The notes under the pieces are model-generated. The model ran no database searches. It had not been told where the DNA came from and worked only from the letters and a program-made list of their open reading frames with translations. Below are positions 20,206 to 28,992 of a DNA stretch of 62,191 bases, in pieces; the first letter of the stretch is position 1, and every line of letters begins with the position of its first letter. The DNA comes from Rickettsiales bacterium (GTDB taxonomy: Bacteria; Pseudomonadota; Alphaproteobacteria; Rickettsiales; JABSSG01), in NCBI GenBank assembly GCA_020049805.1, contig JAGVLN010000011.1, forward strand, positions 1 to 62,191, given 5' to 3'. The position numbers and the translations under genes were made by a program.

Positions 20206-21981
20206 ATGAATACGCTACCAAAATCATTACCCAAATTTATTTGGCATTTTTTACGTCCAGTAAAAAAATATTTTATATACTTGTTAGTATTGATTACATT
20301 TGCTTCTAGTATGGTTGCAGTTGATGGCTATATCTCTAAATATTTTATAGATACAATTGTAAGCGGTAAGTTAATTAAAGATAACACAATATATCTTATA
20401 TTAGCATTTATTGTATGGTGGGAGTTGTTAAATATAATATGGCGGCTTATTGAATATTGTGAAATGAAAACACATCCTCAATTTAGGGTGAGTATCGTTA
20501 GTTCTATGACTGATTATATAATTAATCATTCACATAGTTTCTTCCAAGAAAATTTTGCTGGTAGTATTTCTAACAAAGTTAGTGAAATGTCCAGAGCGGC
20601 TTCTACTATCATTGAACTAGGAGTATATCGTATATTTTATAAACTAATGATGATTCTTTTTTCAACAATTGTACTTTGGTCTGCTAATTCATTATTTGCG
20701 ATAATTTTTATTAGTTGGTGTATAGCGTTCATATTAATCAATATGTATTTTATGAAGTATCTAGAACATTATTCTAATTTATATTCTGAAAGTAGCTCTT
20801 CTGCGTTCGGTAAATTGGTAGATATTGTTAACAACATTGGTAATGTAAAAATTTTTGCACGTCGAAGTTCTGAGATCAAATTATTACAACAGTCTTTAGA
20901 ACAAACTAAACAATGCGATATAAATATTTATAAATTTGAAATCAAAACCAATTACGTTAAAGGACTAATGAATACCATTTTAATTGGCACAATGACTTAT
21001 CTATTATGTAAATTATTTGCTGAACATAAAATAACTGTTGGAGATTTTTCATTAGTATTACTTATTTGTTGTGCGATTAGTAATGAAACGTGGGATCTTA
21101 TTAAGGAAATTGGTAAAGCGACTGAAGAGGTTGGAATATGTAATAATTCTTTAAAATTAATTCAAACTTCTTTTGATGTTGTTGATTCACCTAATGCTAA
21201 GAAGTTAGTAGTTAATAAGGGTGATATAGAATTTTCTCATGTTAATTTTAAGTATCATAAAGGAGAAAAGTTATTTGAAGATTTATCCATTAAAATTAAA
21301 CATGGTGCCAAAGTAGGATTGGTTGGTTATTCTGGTAGTGGGAAAACGACCTTTGCCAGCCTTATTATTAGATTATTTGATTTAGATTCCGGTTGTATAA
21401 AAATTGATGGTCACGATATAAGCAAAGTAACCCAAGATTCTTTAAGAGAAAATATTACTTTTATTCCTCAGGATCCAACTTTGTTTCATAGGAGTTTAAT
21501 TGAAAATATTCGTTATGGTAAAGTTGAAGCCACAGATGAAGAAGTTTATAATGCAGCAAAGCTTGCTCATGCGCATGATTTTATTCTGAAAACTTCAGAA
21601 AAATATAATTCATTAGTAGGTGAAAGAGGTCTTAAGCTTTCCGGTGGTCAGAGGCAAAGGATTGCTATTGCTCGAGCTATTCTTAAAAATGCTCCTATCT
21701 TAATTTTAGATGAAGCAACTAGTGCTTTAGATAGCCATACTGAAGAATGTATTCAAGATAGTTTAAGAGAATTAATGGCAGGTAAAACTACCTTAGTTAT
21801 TGCTCATAGGCTTTCTACATTACTTAGTATGGATCGGATCTTAGTCTTTGATAAAGGTAAGATAGTGGAAGATGGCTCACACCAAAAATTGCTTGGTCTA
21901 AAGGGCCTTTATACTAAATTGTGGAATTCTCAAGTTTCTGGCTTTATTGTCGATGAAGGCGAAGAGAAAAGTGATTTTTAA
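20206..21981 (+). CDS. ABC exporter, MsbA-like half-transporter
   Basis: 591 residues: about six membrane helices in residues 1-310, then a nucleotide-binding domain with Walker A (GYSGSGKTTF), signature (LSGGQRQRIAIARAI), Walker B (ILILDEATSALD) and switch His (VIAHRL). It forms a homodimer exporting a lipid, peptide or drug. Its position after kdsA fits a lipid A-core flippase role, but the membrane domain does not prove that. The stop overlaps the converging outer-membrane gene by 4 bp. Confidence 0.88.
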   Translation: MNTLPKSLPKFIWHFLRPVKKYFIYLLVLITFASSMVAVDGYISKYFIDTIVSGKLIKDNTIYLILAFIVWWELLNIIWRLIEYCEMKTHPQFRVSIVSSMTDYIINHSHSFFQENFAGSISNKVSEMSRAASTIIELGVYRIFYKLMMILFSTIVLWSANSLFAIIFISWCIAFILINMYFMKYLEHYSNLYSESSSSAFGKLVDIVNNIGNVKIFARRSSEIKLLQQSLEQTKQCDINIYKFEIKTNYVKGLMNTILIGTMTYLLCKLFAEHKITVGDFSLVLLICCAISNETWDLIKEIGKATEEVGICNNSLKLIQTSFDVVDSPNAKKLVVNKGDIEFSHVNFKYHKGEKLFEDLSIKIKHGAKVGLVGYSGSGKTTFASLIIRLFDLDSGCIKIDGHDISKVTQDSLRENITFIPQDPTLFHRSLIENIRYGKVEATDEEVYNAAKLAHAHDFILKTSEKYNSLVGERGLKLSGGQRQRIAIARAILKNAPILILDEATSALDSHTEECIQDSLRELMAGKTTLVIAHRLSTLLSMDRILVFDKGKIVEDGSHQKLLGLKGLYTKLWNSQVSGFIVDEGEEKSDF

Positions 21982-22664
21982 AACTCATACCTTAAACCAA
22001 TAACGATAGATTGCATTGTTAAGTTGGAAGATGTAACTTCTGCATTTTCTGAATTTCCATCACGATAAATAATATAATTGCCAGTTTTTATTTTTCCTAA
22101 GTTAGTATATTTGTATTGTACATCTAACTTAAAGTTATTATTTAACTTTATTATTCCTCCTAAAATTAAATTCCAAGCTAAATTAGTGTTGGAAGCTCCT
22201 TCCCTAGTTAGATAATAATAATTAGTTACATTAGACATCATATCATCCTGATAAACCATGGTATCTTTAATAGTATTCTTGCTAATACCAGCTCCTATTC
22301 CAATATAAGGTTCCATAAAGAATTTACTGTTAGGAAAATTATAATAAGAATTAAACAACAATGATTGCATTTTAAGGTGAGTATAGTGACTATAAAACGT
22401 ATTAAGAGTTGGATTATAGCTGTCATGATTAGAACTATATTTGATTGACGGCGCTAAACTGGCATTCACAGCTATAGATAAATGTTTATTTATTAAATAT
22501 CCGCCTTCAACTTCACCTATAAAGCTATTATTGGGATTAGAATGAAAGAGTGAAGCGTTAAATTTAGCTATACCGAATTTAGGTTCAATATAGAATCTAT
22601 TATCAGCTTGAGACGTAAATGGTAGCAAAATTAAGAAGGTTAAAAAAACAATTATAATGTTCAT
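21978..22664 (-). CDS. Outer-membrane beta-barrel protein
   Basis: 228 residues. A cleavable signal peptide (about 1-20, ending SQA) is followed by alternating strands with Tyr/Phe girdles (FYIEPKFGIAKF, GGYLINKHLSIAVNA, FKLDVQYKYTNLG), and the chain ends in Phe (GLRYEF) as required by the Bam machinery. It resembles the 8-stranded OmpA/OmpW/Surf-type barrels. Function unknown, probably surface-exposed. It converges with the ABC exporter and lies 21 bp downstream of the Pro-rich membrane protein gene, so the two may be co-transcribed. Confidence 0.8.
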   Translation of the reverse strand: MNIIIVFLTFLILLPFTSQADNRFYIEPKFGIAKFNASLFHSNPNNSFIGEVEGGYLINKHLSIAVNASLAPSIKYSSNHDSYNPTLNTFYSHYTHLKMQSLLFNSYYNFPNSKFFMEPYIGIGAGISKNTIKDTMVYQDDMMSNVTNYYYLTREGASNTNLAWNLILGGIIKLNNNFKLDVQYKYTNLGKIKTGNYIIYRDGNSENAEVTSSNLTMQSIVIGLRYEF

Positions 22665-22685
22665 AATTAAGTTTTATATAAATTA

Positions 22686-24353
22686 TTAGATATCAGTTTC
22701 ATCCTCTGGCATTGGTGGAGCGGCACCTAAAATGTCAAGATAATTATCTTCTTCGACTGTTATAATTACTCCTCCGTCAAGTCTTGTAACAAGCTTTCTG
22801 TATTCTGTTCCTGTACGTATTGGTACTGAACCAACACATAATGAGGCATCATGTTTATGCCGCCCAATATTGCCTGCCATTAATCTTACGAAATTACCAT
22901 CACCTACATCTCCGCCACCACCACCATCTCCTCCTCCTCCATCTCCTGTCCCTGATCTAGTTGTTACCTCATGTTCTCTTCTCATTTCTGCGCCTTTAGC
23001 CACCATTCTACTTTCATCACTACCATCATCTCCTCCTCCACTTCCATCTCCATCTCCATCTCCTGCACCTGAAAGGGATGATATTACTCTACTTCCTAAA
23101 CCACTAGAAACTGCTGTACTGATACTTCTGTGTCCAGATAATTGTATGTTAACTATAATTGATTCTAAAGGGTTTTGCCTTTCTATTTCTGTTTCAACGT
23201 CTGTATTATCGATAGCTATTACAGGCTGAATATGGAATACATATTCTTTTATAGCATTATCAGGATGTGCACCTCTAACACCAAATGCAACACTGCTGTC
23301 TGATCCTGGAGGACCTATGTTTGGAGGTCTATTTGCTTCTCCTGCATCAGGTTGATGAGCATTATACTGAGGTGGAAAACCATAATGTATAGAAGGTGAT
23401 GAGGTAGTTGGTTTAGTTTTTTTTAATAAAAATGCTAATATTGTTGTGGTTGCAACCCCCATGGCAAGTGCAGTAGTAAAAATAGTCCAATAATTCCATT
23501 CAGTTTGTAGGTTTTTAGTAGGTTCAGGCGAAGAGGTGGGTGCTTTATCTAATGAATTTCCTTCATTATTACTTACAGGTGGAATAGGAGATAATGATGA
23601 TTCTGCTTGCTGCTCTGTTCTAGCTTTAGAAAGAGGTTTAGTAGATTTTAAAGGCTCTGATCTAATTGATGGAGCAGGAGTTGTGCTTGGATCAACTGTT
23701 TTTGTAGCTATAGGTGAAGTTGAAGGTAATGGTACAAATTCCGGATTGTTTAAATCAGCTTCTAATTTATGCGCACTAGCTCTCGCTTCTCCTTTTTTTA
23801 TAGAAGAAAATTTATTAGAAGCGATAGTAGTAACCTTTTTTGTAATTATAGGCGAAGGAGAAGGAGATGGTACAAATTCCGGTTCCGGATTGTTTAAATT
23901 TAGGTTAAGTAGATTAGGGCTGGGTAGCGGCGAGTTTGTTTCTGCTGCTTGTGTAGAAGTTAATGTAGTTGAATTTGCTATAGTTGGAATTAAATAGATT
24001 TCAGCTACTGGTGTAGGTTCATTTCCTAAGTTACGTGCTAAATTAATATTATTATTAGGCTCAGCTATCATAGTGCTTATTTCAGGTAATGGAGAAGTAC
24101 TGGCAGTAGTCAAATGTGATGGTGAAGGTTGAGTAATTTCCGGAGATGTAGGAACAGTTTCTTCAAGTCTTCGAGAATTAGATGTTGGTGATGGCGTCGT
24201 GCTTCCAGTTGACGGAGTAGGGGTTGCAGATTCTTTGCAAAATTGATCTTGTAATCTCTTTCTTGTAGCAGGGTGCAAGTTCAATACTTTTAGGTCAGTG
24301 GTTGAACACACGTTTATAAGCTCAGTATTTATCCTTTCAAAATGTGCAACCAT
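22686..24353 (-). CDS. Pro/Ser/Thr- and Gly/Asp-rich single-pass membrane protein
   Basis: 555 residues, no recognised family. Residues ~40-285 are a Pro/Ser/Thr-rich linker containing a duplicated unit (LNNPEPEFVPSPSPSPIITK and LNNPEFVPLPSTSPIATK). A membrane helix follows at about 288-311, with a KK stop-transfer after it. The last ~240 residues include two Gly/Asp runs (about 425-445 and 465-487). No signal peptide is seen. The layout suggests a long extended domain on one side of the membrane, such as a surface stalk or spacer. The repeats make expansion and contraction likely. Start by ATG only; the ribosome-binding site is weak. Confidence 0.6.
   Translation of the reverse strand: MVAHFERINTELINVCSTTDLKVLNLHPATRKRLQDQFCKESATPTPSTGSTTPSPTSNSRRLEETVPTSPEITQPSPSHLTTASTSPLPEISTMIAEPNNNINLARNLGNEPTPVAEIYLIPTIANSTTLTSTQAAETNSPLPSPNLLNLNLNNPEPEFVPSPSPSPIITKKVTTIASNKFSSIKKGEARASAHKLEADLNNPEFVPLPSTSPIATKTVDPSTTPAPSIRSEPLKSTKPLSKARTEQQAESSLSPIPPVSNNEGNSLDKAPTSSPEPTKNLQTEWNYWTIFTTALAMGVATTTILAFLLKKTKPTTSSPSIHYGFPPQYNAHQPDAGEANRPPNIGPPGSDSSVAFGVRGAHPDNAIKEYVFHIQPVIAIDNTDVETEIERQNPLESIIVNIQLSGHRSISTAVSSGLGSRVISSLSGAGDGDGDGSGGGDDGSDESRMVAKGAEMRREHEVTTRSGTGDGGGGDGGGGGDVGDGNFVRLMAGNIGRHKHDASLCVGSVPIRTGTEYRKLVTRLDGGVIITVEEDNYLDILGAAPPMPEDETDI
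22909..23069. repeat. CCA/TCC triplet-rich low-complexity tracts
   Basis: Two imperfect microsatellite-like tracts (about 22909-22950 and 23026-23069) on the plus strand encode the Gly/Asp runs of the minus-strand protein. Slippage here would change the run length in frame. Confidence 0.6.
23699..23899. repeat. Internal direct duplication in the Pro-rich gene
   Basis: Copy A (about 23699-23755) and copy B (about 23839-23899) share ggtacaaattccgg and ggattgtttaaat with flanking similarity. Copy B carries an extra ttccgg. This is a recent-looking tandem duplication of one coding unit. Confidence 0.65.
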
Positions 24354-24376
24354 ATCTGTAATTTTTACTATAAGAG

Positions 24377-24398
24377 AGAATAATTCTTAAATTATTCT
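24377..24398 (-). promoter_or_regulatory. Perfect hairpin upstream of the Pro-rich gene
   Basis: agaataatt (24377-24385) and aattattct (24390-24398) form a 9-bp stem with a 4-base loop, 23 bp before the start at 24353. It is either an mRNA hairpin or an operator overlapping the promoter region. A/T-only palindromes arise easily in this DNA, so confidence is modest. Confidence 0.35.
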
Positions 24399-24620
24399 AT
24401 AATATTTAATTTTGAAATTCTATAGTGTTTTAAAACTATCAATATAGTCTTATCGCTGATTATCTATATGAATGTAATTTAATTACGATTTTCAAGGTAA
24501 GGCAAAAAGTAATACTCTACTTAAACTTAATTATTTTGGTGTATTAAGTAATAAAAATGCAGCTTAATTCTCTACCTAATCTAAGACATCTAAAGTAATT
24601 GCCTTAGATTTAGTAGATAA

Positions 24621-25088
24621 TTATTTTACTATTTGCCAAGTGCCATCAGGTTGCCTGCAGGCTGTACCATAACCTTCTTGAGTTTTACCACCGACAGTAA
24701 TTTGTTGAGTAAACTCACGGCAATATTGGCCTTGTTGTTGGTAAGTTTTAACCGGAGTAAATGTGCCATAATTTCCTGTATCTGGGTTTTTCCAAGTAGA
24801 AGTTTGACCGGAAGGGGCGTTTTCTAGGGATGAATTAGCATTTCTTTCCATACGCATTTTATCTTGTTCATCCATATATCCACCAACTTGGTTGCCAACT
24901 AAACCGCCAGCAAGAGCACCTAAACCAATTCCTAAGATTTGACCGCTGCCTTTACCAAATTGTGAACCAAGTAATCCACCAGCTACGCCGCCAATTACAG
25001 TACCAGCACCTTGCTTACTTACGTTATTTTGACCAGCACAATTAGTAATAAATAGTAATGTAATTAAAACTGATAAAAATTTCTTCAT
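24621..25088 (-). CDS. omp: 17 kDa-type rickettsial surface antigen (glycine-zipper lipoprotein)
   Basis: 155 residues. A lipoprotein signal with lipobox ending FITNC (Cys 17), then a glycine-zipper membrane segment (about 27-68: GTVIGGVAGGLLGSQFGKG and following), then MDEQDKMRMER and a C-terminal domain with QYCREF and GTACRQPDGTW. These are the diagnostic stretches of the Rickettsia 17 kDa antigen. It is anchored to the outer membrane; the molecular role is unknown. GGAG lies 11 bases before the ATG. It is divergent from the metal-efflux gene with a 66-bp shared upstream region. Confidence 0.93.
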   Translation of the reverse strand: MKKFLSVLITLLFITNCAGQNNVSKQGAGTVIGGVAGGLLGSQFGKGSGQILGIGLGALAGGLVGNQVGGYMDEQDKMRMERNANSSLENAPSGQTSTWKNPDTGNYGTFTPVKTYQQQGQYCREFTQQITVGGKTQEGYGTACRQPDGTWQIVK

Positions 25089-25154
25089 ATTACTTTATCT
25101 CCGATATATAGTGATATTATGACGAATACTATATTATAGCATAGGAATAATTTT

Positions 25155-26078
25155 ATGACAACAATGAAACATGTGCATTTGTATGATCTGAACGACAAAT
25201 TAGTCATTAAGGCAACCATCGCATCTATGGCTGTTGCAATCATTACAATCATTTCAAAAGTTGTAGCATGGTTATCAACTGATTCATCCTCAATCCTTGC
25301 TAGTTTAACAGATTCATTATTAGATTTTATTTCTTCTTTCATTAATTTTATTGCAGCACGTTATGCTTTACAACCTCCTGATGAAGAACACCGTTTTGGA
25401 CATGGTAAAGCGGAAGATTTAGCAATATTAGTTCAATCCTCGTTTTTCGTAATTTCTGGCTTGTTTGTTATAGGAGTAGCAGTGAAAAAAATTATTTTCC
25501 CTCAACCTGTAGATAATAGTTTTATTGGTATGGGGTTGATGTCTTTTTCTATTTTCACTACTTTACTTTTAGTTCTATATCAAAGTTATGTTATTAAGAA
25601 TACTTATTCTATGATTGTAAAAGCAGATCGTTTACATTATTTCGTAGATTTTTTTACTAACAGTGCAGTGATAGCATCATTACTGATATCTGAGATTTGG
25701 AATAATAAAATTATTGATCCTATTTTTGCACTTACCATTTCTGCTTATATGTTATTTCAAGCTGGAAAACTTTTTACTGGTGCATTTCGAAATTTAATGG
25801 ATCATGAACTTAGTGATGAAGCTAAAAATAAATTAAAGTCTATTATTTTGTCTCATCCAGATGTTAAAGGGTTTCATGATCTAAAAACACGTTATTCTGG
25901 TAGTAAGCCTATTATCCAATTCCATCTAGAGATGGATGGGAATGTTTCTTTATACAAAGCACACAACATTGCTGAAACTGTAGAGGAAATGATCAAAAAG
26001 AAATTTAAACGTGCGGAAGTTATTATCCATCAAGATCCAGAAGATATTGTAGAAGAAAGAGAATTTCATTCGATATGA
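25155..26078 (+). CDS. Cation diffusion facilitator (FieF-like metal efflux)
   Basis: 307 residues, six membrane helices and a cytoplasmic C-terminal domain. The transport-site motifs are complete: D53xxxD57 (LTDSLLDF) and H161xxxD165 (LHYFVDFF). The HGKAEDLA stretch marks a FieF-type protein. It exports Zn2+ or Fe2+ by proton antiport. AGGA lies 8 bases before ATG 25155; a second ATG three codons on is possible. The last 4 bases overlap the tadA start (ATGA), so the two are translationally coupled. Confidence 0.9.
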   Translation: MTTMKHVHLYDLNDKLVIKATIASMAVAIITIISKVVAWLSTDSSSILASLTDSLLDFISSFINFIAARYALQPPDEEHRFGHGKAEDLAILVQSSFFVISGLFVIGVAVKKIIFPQPVDNSFIGMGLMSFSIFTTLLLVLYQSYVIKNTYSMIVKADRLHYFVDFFTNSAVIASLLISEIWNNKIIDPIFALTISAYMLFQAGKLFTGAFRNLMDHELSDEAKNKLKSIILSHPDVKGFHDLKTRYSGSKPIIQFHLEMDGNVSLYKAHNIAETVEEMIKKKFKRAEVIIHQDPEDIVEEREFHSI

Positions 26079-26533
26079 ATTCAAAACAACAACAATTTAT
26101 GTTAGAAGCAATCTCTTTGGCTAAAATTGCTTTAGCCAAAGATGAAGTTCCTATCGGTGCAATAATTATTGATAGTCGTAATAATCAAATAATTGCTTCT
26201 GGTTACAATCAGGTTGAGCATGCATGTGATGCTACTTTGCATGCTGAAATTATTGCTATTAAAACTGCATGTAAAAAATTACAGACATCAAGACTTGAGT
26301 TTTGCGATATATTCGTAACTTTAGAGCCATGTGCAATGTGTGCTTCGGCGATTTCTCATGCTCGAATAAGAAGGCTATATTTCGCTGCGTATGATCCTAA
26401 AGGTGGAGCTGTAGAAAATGGGGTAAGATTTTTTACTAATAAAACATGTCATCACGTGCCAGAAATATATGGCGGTATCTTAGAACAAGAATCAGCAAAA
26501 CTACTTAGAAGTTTTTTTCAAACTAAGCGTTAA
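26075..26533 (+). CDS. tadA: tRNA-specific adenosine deaminase TadA
   Basis: 152 residues. The zinc site is complete: H56-A57-E58 (LHAEI) and P85-C86-x-x-C89 (LEPCAMCA). It deaminates A34 to inosine in tRNA-Arg(ACG), needed to read CGN codons. The early EVPIGAII and the late GGAVENGVRFF fit TadA better than other cytidine deaminases. It overlaps the metal-efflux gene by 4 bp and converges with mlaC, overlapping by 4 bp. Confidence 0.92.
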   Translation: MNSKQQQFMLEAISLAKIALAKDEVPIGAIIIDSRNNQIIASGYNQVEHACDATLHAEIIAIKTACKKLQTSRLEFCDIFVTLEPCAMCASAISHARIRRLYFAAYDPKGGAVENGVRFFTNKTCHHVPEIYGGILEQESAKLLRSFFQTKR

Positions 26534-27183
26534 TCACTGTTATTAGAATTTTGAGTTTTGTTCTTTAGCATTTGGGTTTTTGCTTGAATTTGGGAAAGAA
26601 AACCATTCATTCCTGATTGTTGAATAATTGAAGAAAATTCAGAACGTTGTGACATGATAGCGCTAACGCCTTCTACAACTACATCAACTATTTGATATTG
26701 TTCTGGGTTATTTTGTTTTGGTTTAACCTGATAATCAATAGAAATAGGAGGTTGACCATTAGTTCTGAGTATTTGAGTCTGGACTGTATAGTTACCAGGC
26801 GAGGATTCCAATACCTTAATAATTTTAAAAGATTCATCTGTGTATTTCATTAAGTTAGGTAAATAACTATAAAGAAAATATAATCCATAGGTAGTTTGGT
26901 AAGTTGTTTTTTGATCGGCACTTAGTTGGCGATAGTTTTGAGCTATTACAAATTTGGACATCCAATTTAAATTAAAATTTGCCTGGAGTAGACCAAATAT
27001 TTTATCGGTTTTGAATTGTTTACTAGTAGATTTATTTTTAACTACATCAATTACTTGATTAGCTAAATCATTGATATAAGTTTGTACATTTTGTAAAGGG
27101 TCTGCTGCAGCTAAATGGCTGTTAGCAATAAATATTATAACTAATGCATATTTTTTTATAGTTTTAGATAACCTATTAATCAT
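26530..27183 (-). CDS. mlaC: Phospholipid-binding transport protein MlaC
   Basis: 217 residues with an N-terminal signal sequence (about 1-27, ending AAA). The MlaC core is visible: LNWMSKFVIAQNYRQLSADQ, TYQTTYGLYFLYSYL, and QIVDVVVEGVSAIMSQRSEF. It shuttles phospholipids between the outer-membrane MlaA complex and the inner-membrane Mla ABC transporter. Its start overlaps the mlaA stop by 8 bp, so MlaA and MlaC are made together. The MlaFEDB genes are not in this window. Confidence 0.9.
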   Translation of the reverse strand: MINRLSKTIKKYALVIIFIANSHLAAADPLQNVQTYINDLANQVIDVVKNKSTSKQFKTDKIFGLLQANFNLNWMSKFVIAQNYRQLSADQKTTYQTTYGLYFLYSYLPNLMKYTDESFKIIKVLESSPGNYTVQTQILRTNGQPPISIDYQVKPKQNNPEQYQIVDVVVEGVSAIMSQRSEFSSIIQQSGMNGFLSQIQAKTQMLKNKTQNSNNSD

Positions 27184-27925
27184 TTACGTCCTCATTATAC
27201 ATATTATAATCTATAGCTTGTGCCTGGCATCTTGGATTCTTTTTTGCTTTATACTGTATATACATACTTCTAATTTGAGCATAATAATCTAAGGATGATT
27301 CTTCAAGATTATTTGTAGTATCTAGGAATTGAGCACGAGTGTCAATCATATTAGCGCCATAAAGCACATAGAATTGATCACGAGTAAGCATCCAGTTTAC
27401 AGGGTTTATAACTGTATCATATACCTTTCCTGCTCCATCTCTTACAGTTGCAGGTCCAATTATAGGAAGCATTAAATATGCTCCATAATTAGCCCCATAT
27501 CTAGCAAATGTATCTCCAAATACTTGAGGGTTGTATGGCAAGTCGAGGTCAGTAGCAAAATCTAATAATCCTCCTAACCCAAAGGTAGTATTGATGAAAA
27601 ATCTCCAGAAAGTTTTGAATCCAGAATTGCTATCTCCTTGAGCTATGTTATTTACTAAAGTTAGTGGCAATTGCAAATTACTTAAAAAATTGCTGACTCT
27701 ATCTCTTCCCCAGCTTGGTACTGATTTTTTATATAATGAAGACACAGGCCGTAAAATTGTATGATCAAGGGTAAGGTTAACCTCGAACATTGCCCGGTTA
27801 AATTTTTCATATGGATCCACTATTTCATAACATTTGCCGTCATATCCTGTAAGAGGTATGGCATAACTATAAGAATTGAAAAAAACTATAGCGATTAATG
27901 TGAGAATTATTTTGTGCATATGCAT
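27176..27925 (-). CDS. mlaA: MlaA/VacJ family protein without a visible lipobox
   Basis: 249 residues. The MlaA signature DPYEKFNRAMFEVN is followed by FFINTTFGLGGLLDFAT and FGDTFARYGANYGAYLMLPIIGP. MlaA sits in the outer membrane and removes mislocalised phospholipids. The N-terminal segment (about 4-23) looks like an ordinary signal peptide cleaved after SYA. I see no Cys at the cleavage site, whereas family members are usually lipoproteins. It overlaps the methyltransferase gene by 19 bp and mlaC by 8 bp. Confidence 0.88.
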   Translation of the reverse strand: MHMHKIILTLIAIVFFNSYSYAIPLTGYDGKCYEIVDPYEKFNRAMFEVNLTLDHTILRPVSSLYKKSVPSWGRDRVSNFLSNLQLPLTLVNNIAQGDSNSGFKTFWRFFINTTFGLGGLLDFATDLDLPYNPQVFGDTFARYGANYGAYLMLPIIGPATVRDGAGKVYDTVINPVNWMLTRDQFYVLYGANMIDTRAQFLDTTNNLEESSLDYYAQIRSMYIQYKAKKNPRCQAQAIDYNMYNEDVND

Positions 27926-28911
27926 ATGAAAGCTATTCTATCATTTTTAATTGCAGATTGATCGATTTTTACTAACTTCAAACCTGATTTTTTAATTTCT
28001 TGTGTTATATAATCTTCATTATAACAAAAATTTTCAAAGCTTCCATTTAATTTGAACTCAATATTGTCATTATCAACTTTTTCCACAGAAAATGCAACAT
28101 AACCATGCTTATTTAAAATTTGGGTAATATGCTTTAAAGTAGTACTAAGAGTTGATTGATAATGTAGAGATAAGCCTGCGATAATAATGTCATAATTATT
28201 TTTGGTTTTAGTTAAAAATTCTTGATAGTCTTGATGAATTAGCTTTTTATAAATTGGCTCATCGTGCAGGGTTATTTTAGATGCTATATTTAACATATTT
28301 TTGGATATATCTATGCCATATAATTCTGGAGTCGGTAATTTGTTAACAAATTTCAATCCGCATTGTCCTGTACCGCAACCAACATCTAAAACAGAGTAAG
28401 TTTTTTTAGGGTTTAAGGATTCAAAAAGTAGGTTGAGCAAATTTTCAGGTAGTTTATAACCTTTTTCAACATTAAATTCTTCATCATATTTTTCAGCACT
28501 ACTGTCAAAATATTCTTCAATAATTGAAATTGGAATCAATTTAAGAGTAGCATTATTCGTCATTACATTTAATAAATACTCTGCTTCGGGAAACTTTGGC
28601 TGTAATTTTAAAGCAGTATTTAAAATGGCTAAGGCTTTTTCTTTTTTATTTCTAATAAAAAGACATTTCGCCAAATTATATAAAGCATTAGTATGATTAG
28701 GGTTTATAAATAATACGATACGAAAACGTAATTCTGCATCTGCCATATTATGTTGTCTTAAATGATATACCCCTAATTGATAATTGGTATCTGCCAAGTC
28801 CTTTAATTTTTGCAATTGGGTTTTTGTGAATTTTATAAATTCTAGGTAATAGGTATATAGGCTTTTACTAGATAGCCATTTTTTAAATGTATTTTTCGTT
28901 GATATTTCCAT
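27907..28911 (-). CDS. TPR-containing class I SAM methyltransferase
   Basis: 334 residues. Residues ~42-115 hold two TPR units (NYQLGVYHLRQHNMADAELR, ALYNLAKCLFIRNKKEKALA). From about 140 onward is a class I methyltransferase: motif I VLDVGCGTGQCG (174-185), then ELYGIDISKNML and DIIIAGLSLHY. TPR-methyltransferases of this type occur in many Proteobacteria and their substrates are mostly unknown. It overlaps mlaA by 19 bp and is divergent from aspC. Confidence 0.8.
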   Translation of the reverse strand: MEISTKNTFKKWLSSKSLYTYYLEFIKFTKTQLQKLKDLADTNYQLGVYHLRQHNMADAELRFRIVLFINPNHTNALYNLAKCLFIRNKKEKALAILNTALKLQPKFPEAEYLLNVMTNNATLKLIPISIIEEYFDSSAEKYDEEFNVEKGYKLPENLLNLLFESLNPKKTYSVLDVGCGTGQCGLKFVNKLPTPELYGIDISKNMLNIASKITLHDEPIYKKLIHQDYQEFLTKTKNNYDIIIAGLSLHYQSTLSTTLKHITQILNKHGYVAFSVEKVDNDNIEFKLNGSFENFCYNEDYITQEIKKSGLKLVKIDQSAIKNDRIAFICICTK

Positions 28912-28992
28912 AAAAAACCAATATTTTTTGTAATCTTACTTAATATTATTAATAGCTTTAGTTAATTGAATCTTGAAAATAGGGAGTTGTCA

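Noticed and set aside
22909-23069. Possible CRISPR-like or minisatellite array
   Set aside because: Units are 3-bp imperfect repeats inside a coding frame, without spacers of uniform length; no cas genes.
22870-23229. A Pro/Ser-rich plus-strand frame opposite the Gly/Asp-rich protein gene
   Set aside because: It is the antisense shadow of the triplet repeats and has no ribosome-binding site.
28966-28992. TTG start adding nine residues to the aspartate aminotransferase
   Set aside because: AGGGAG and homologue N-termini both favour the ATG at 28993.
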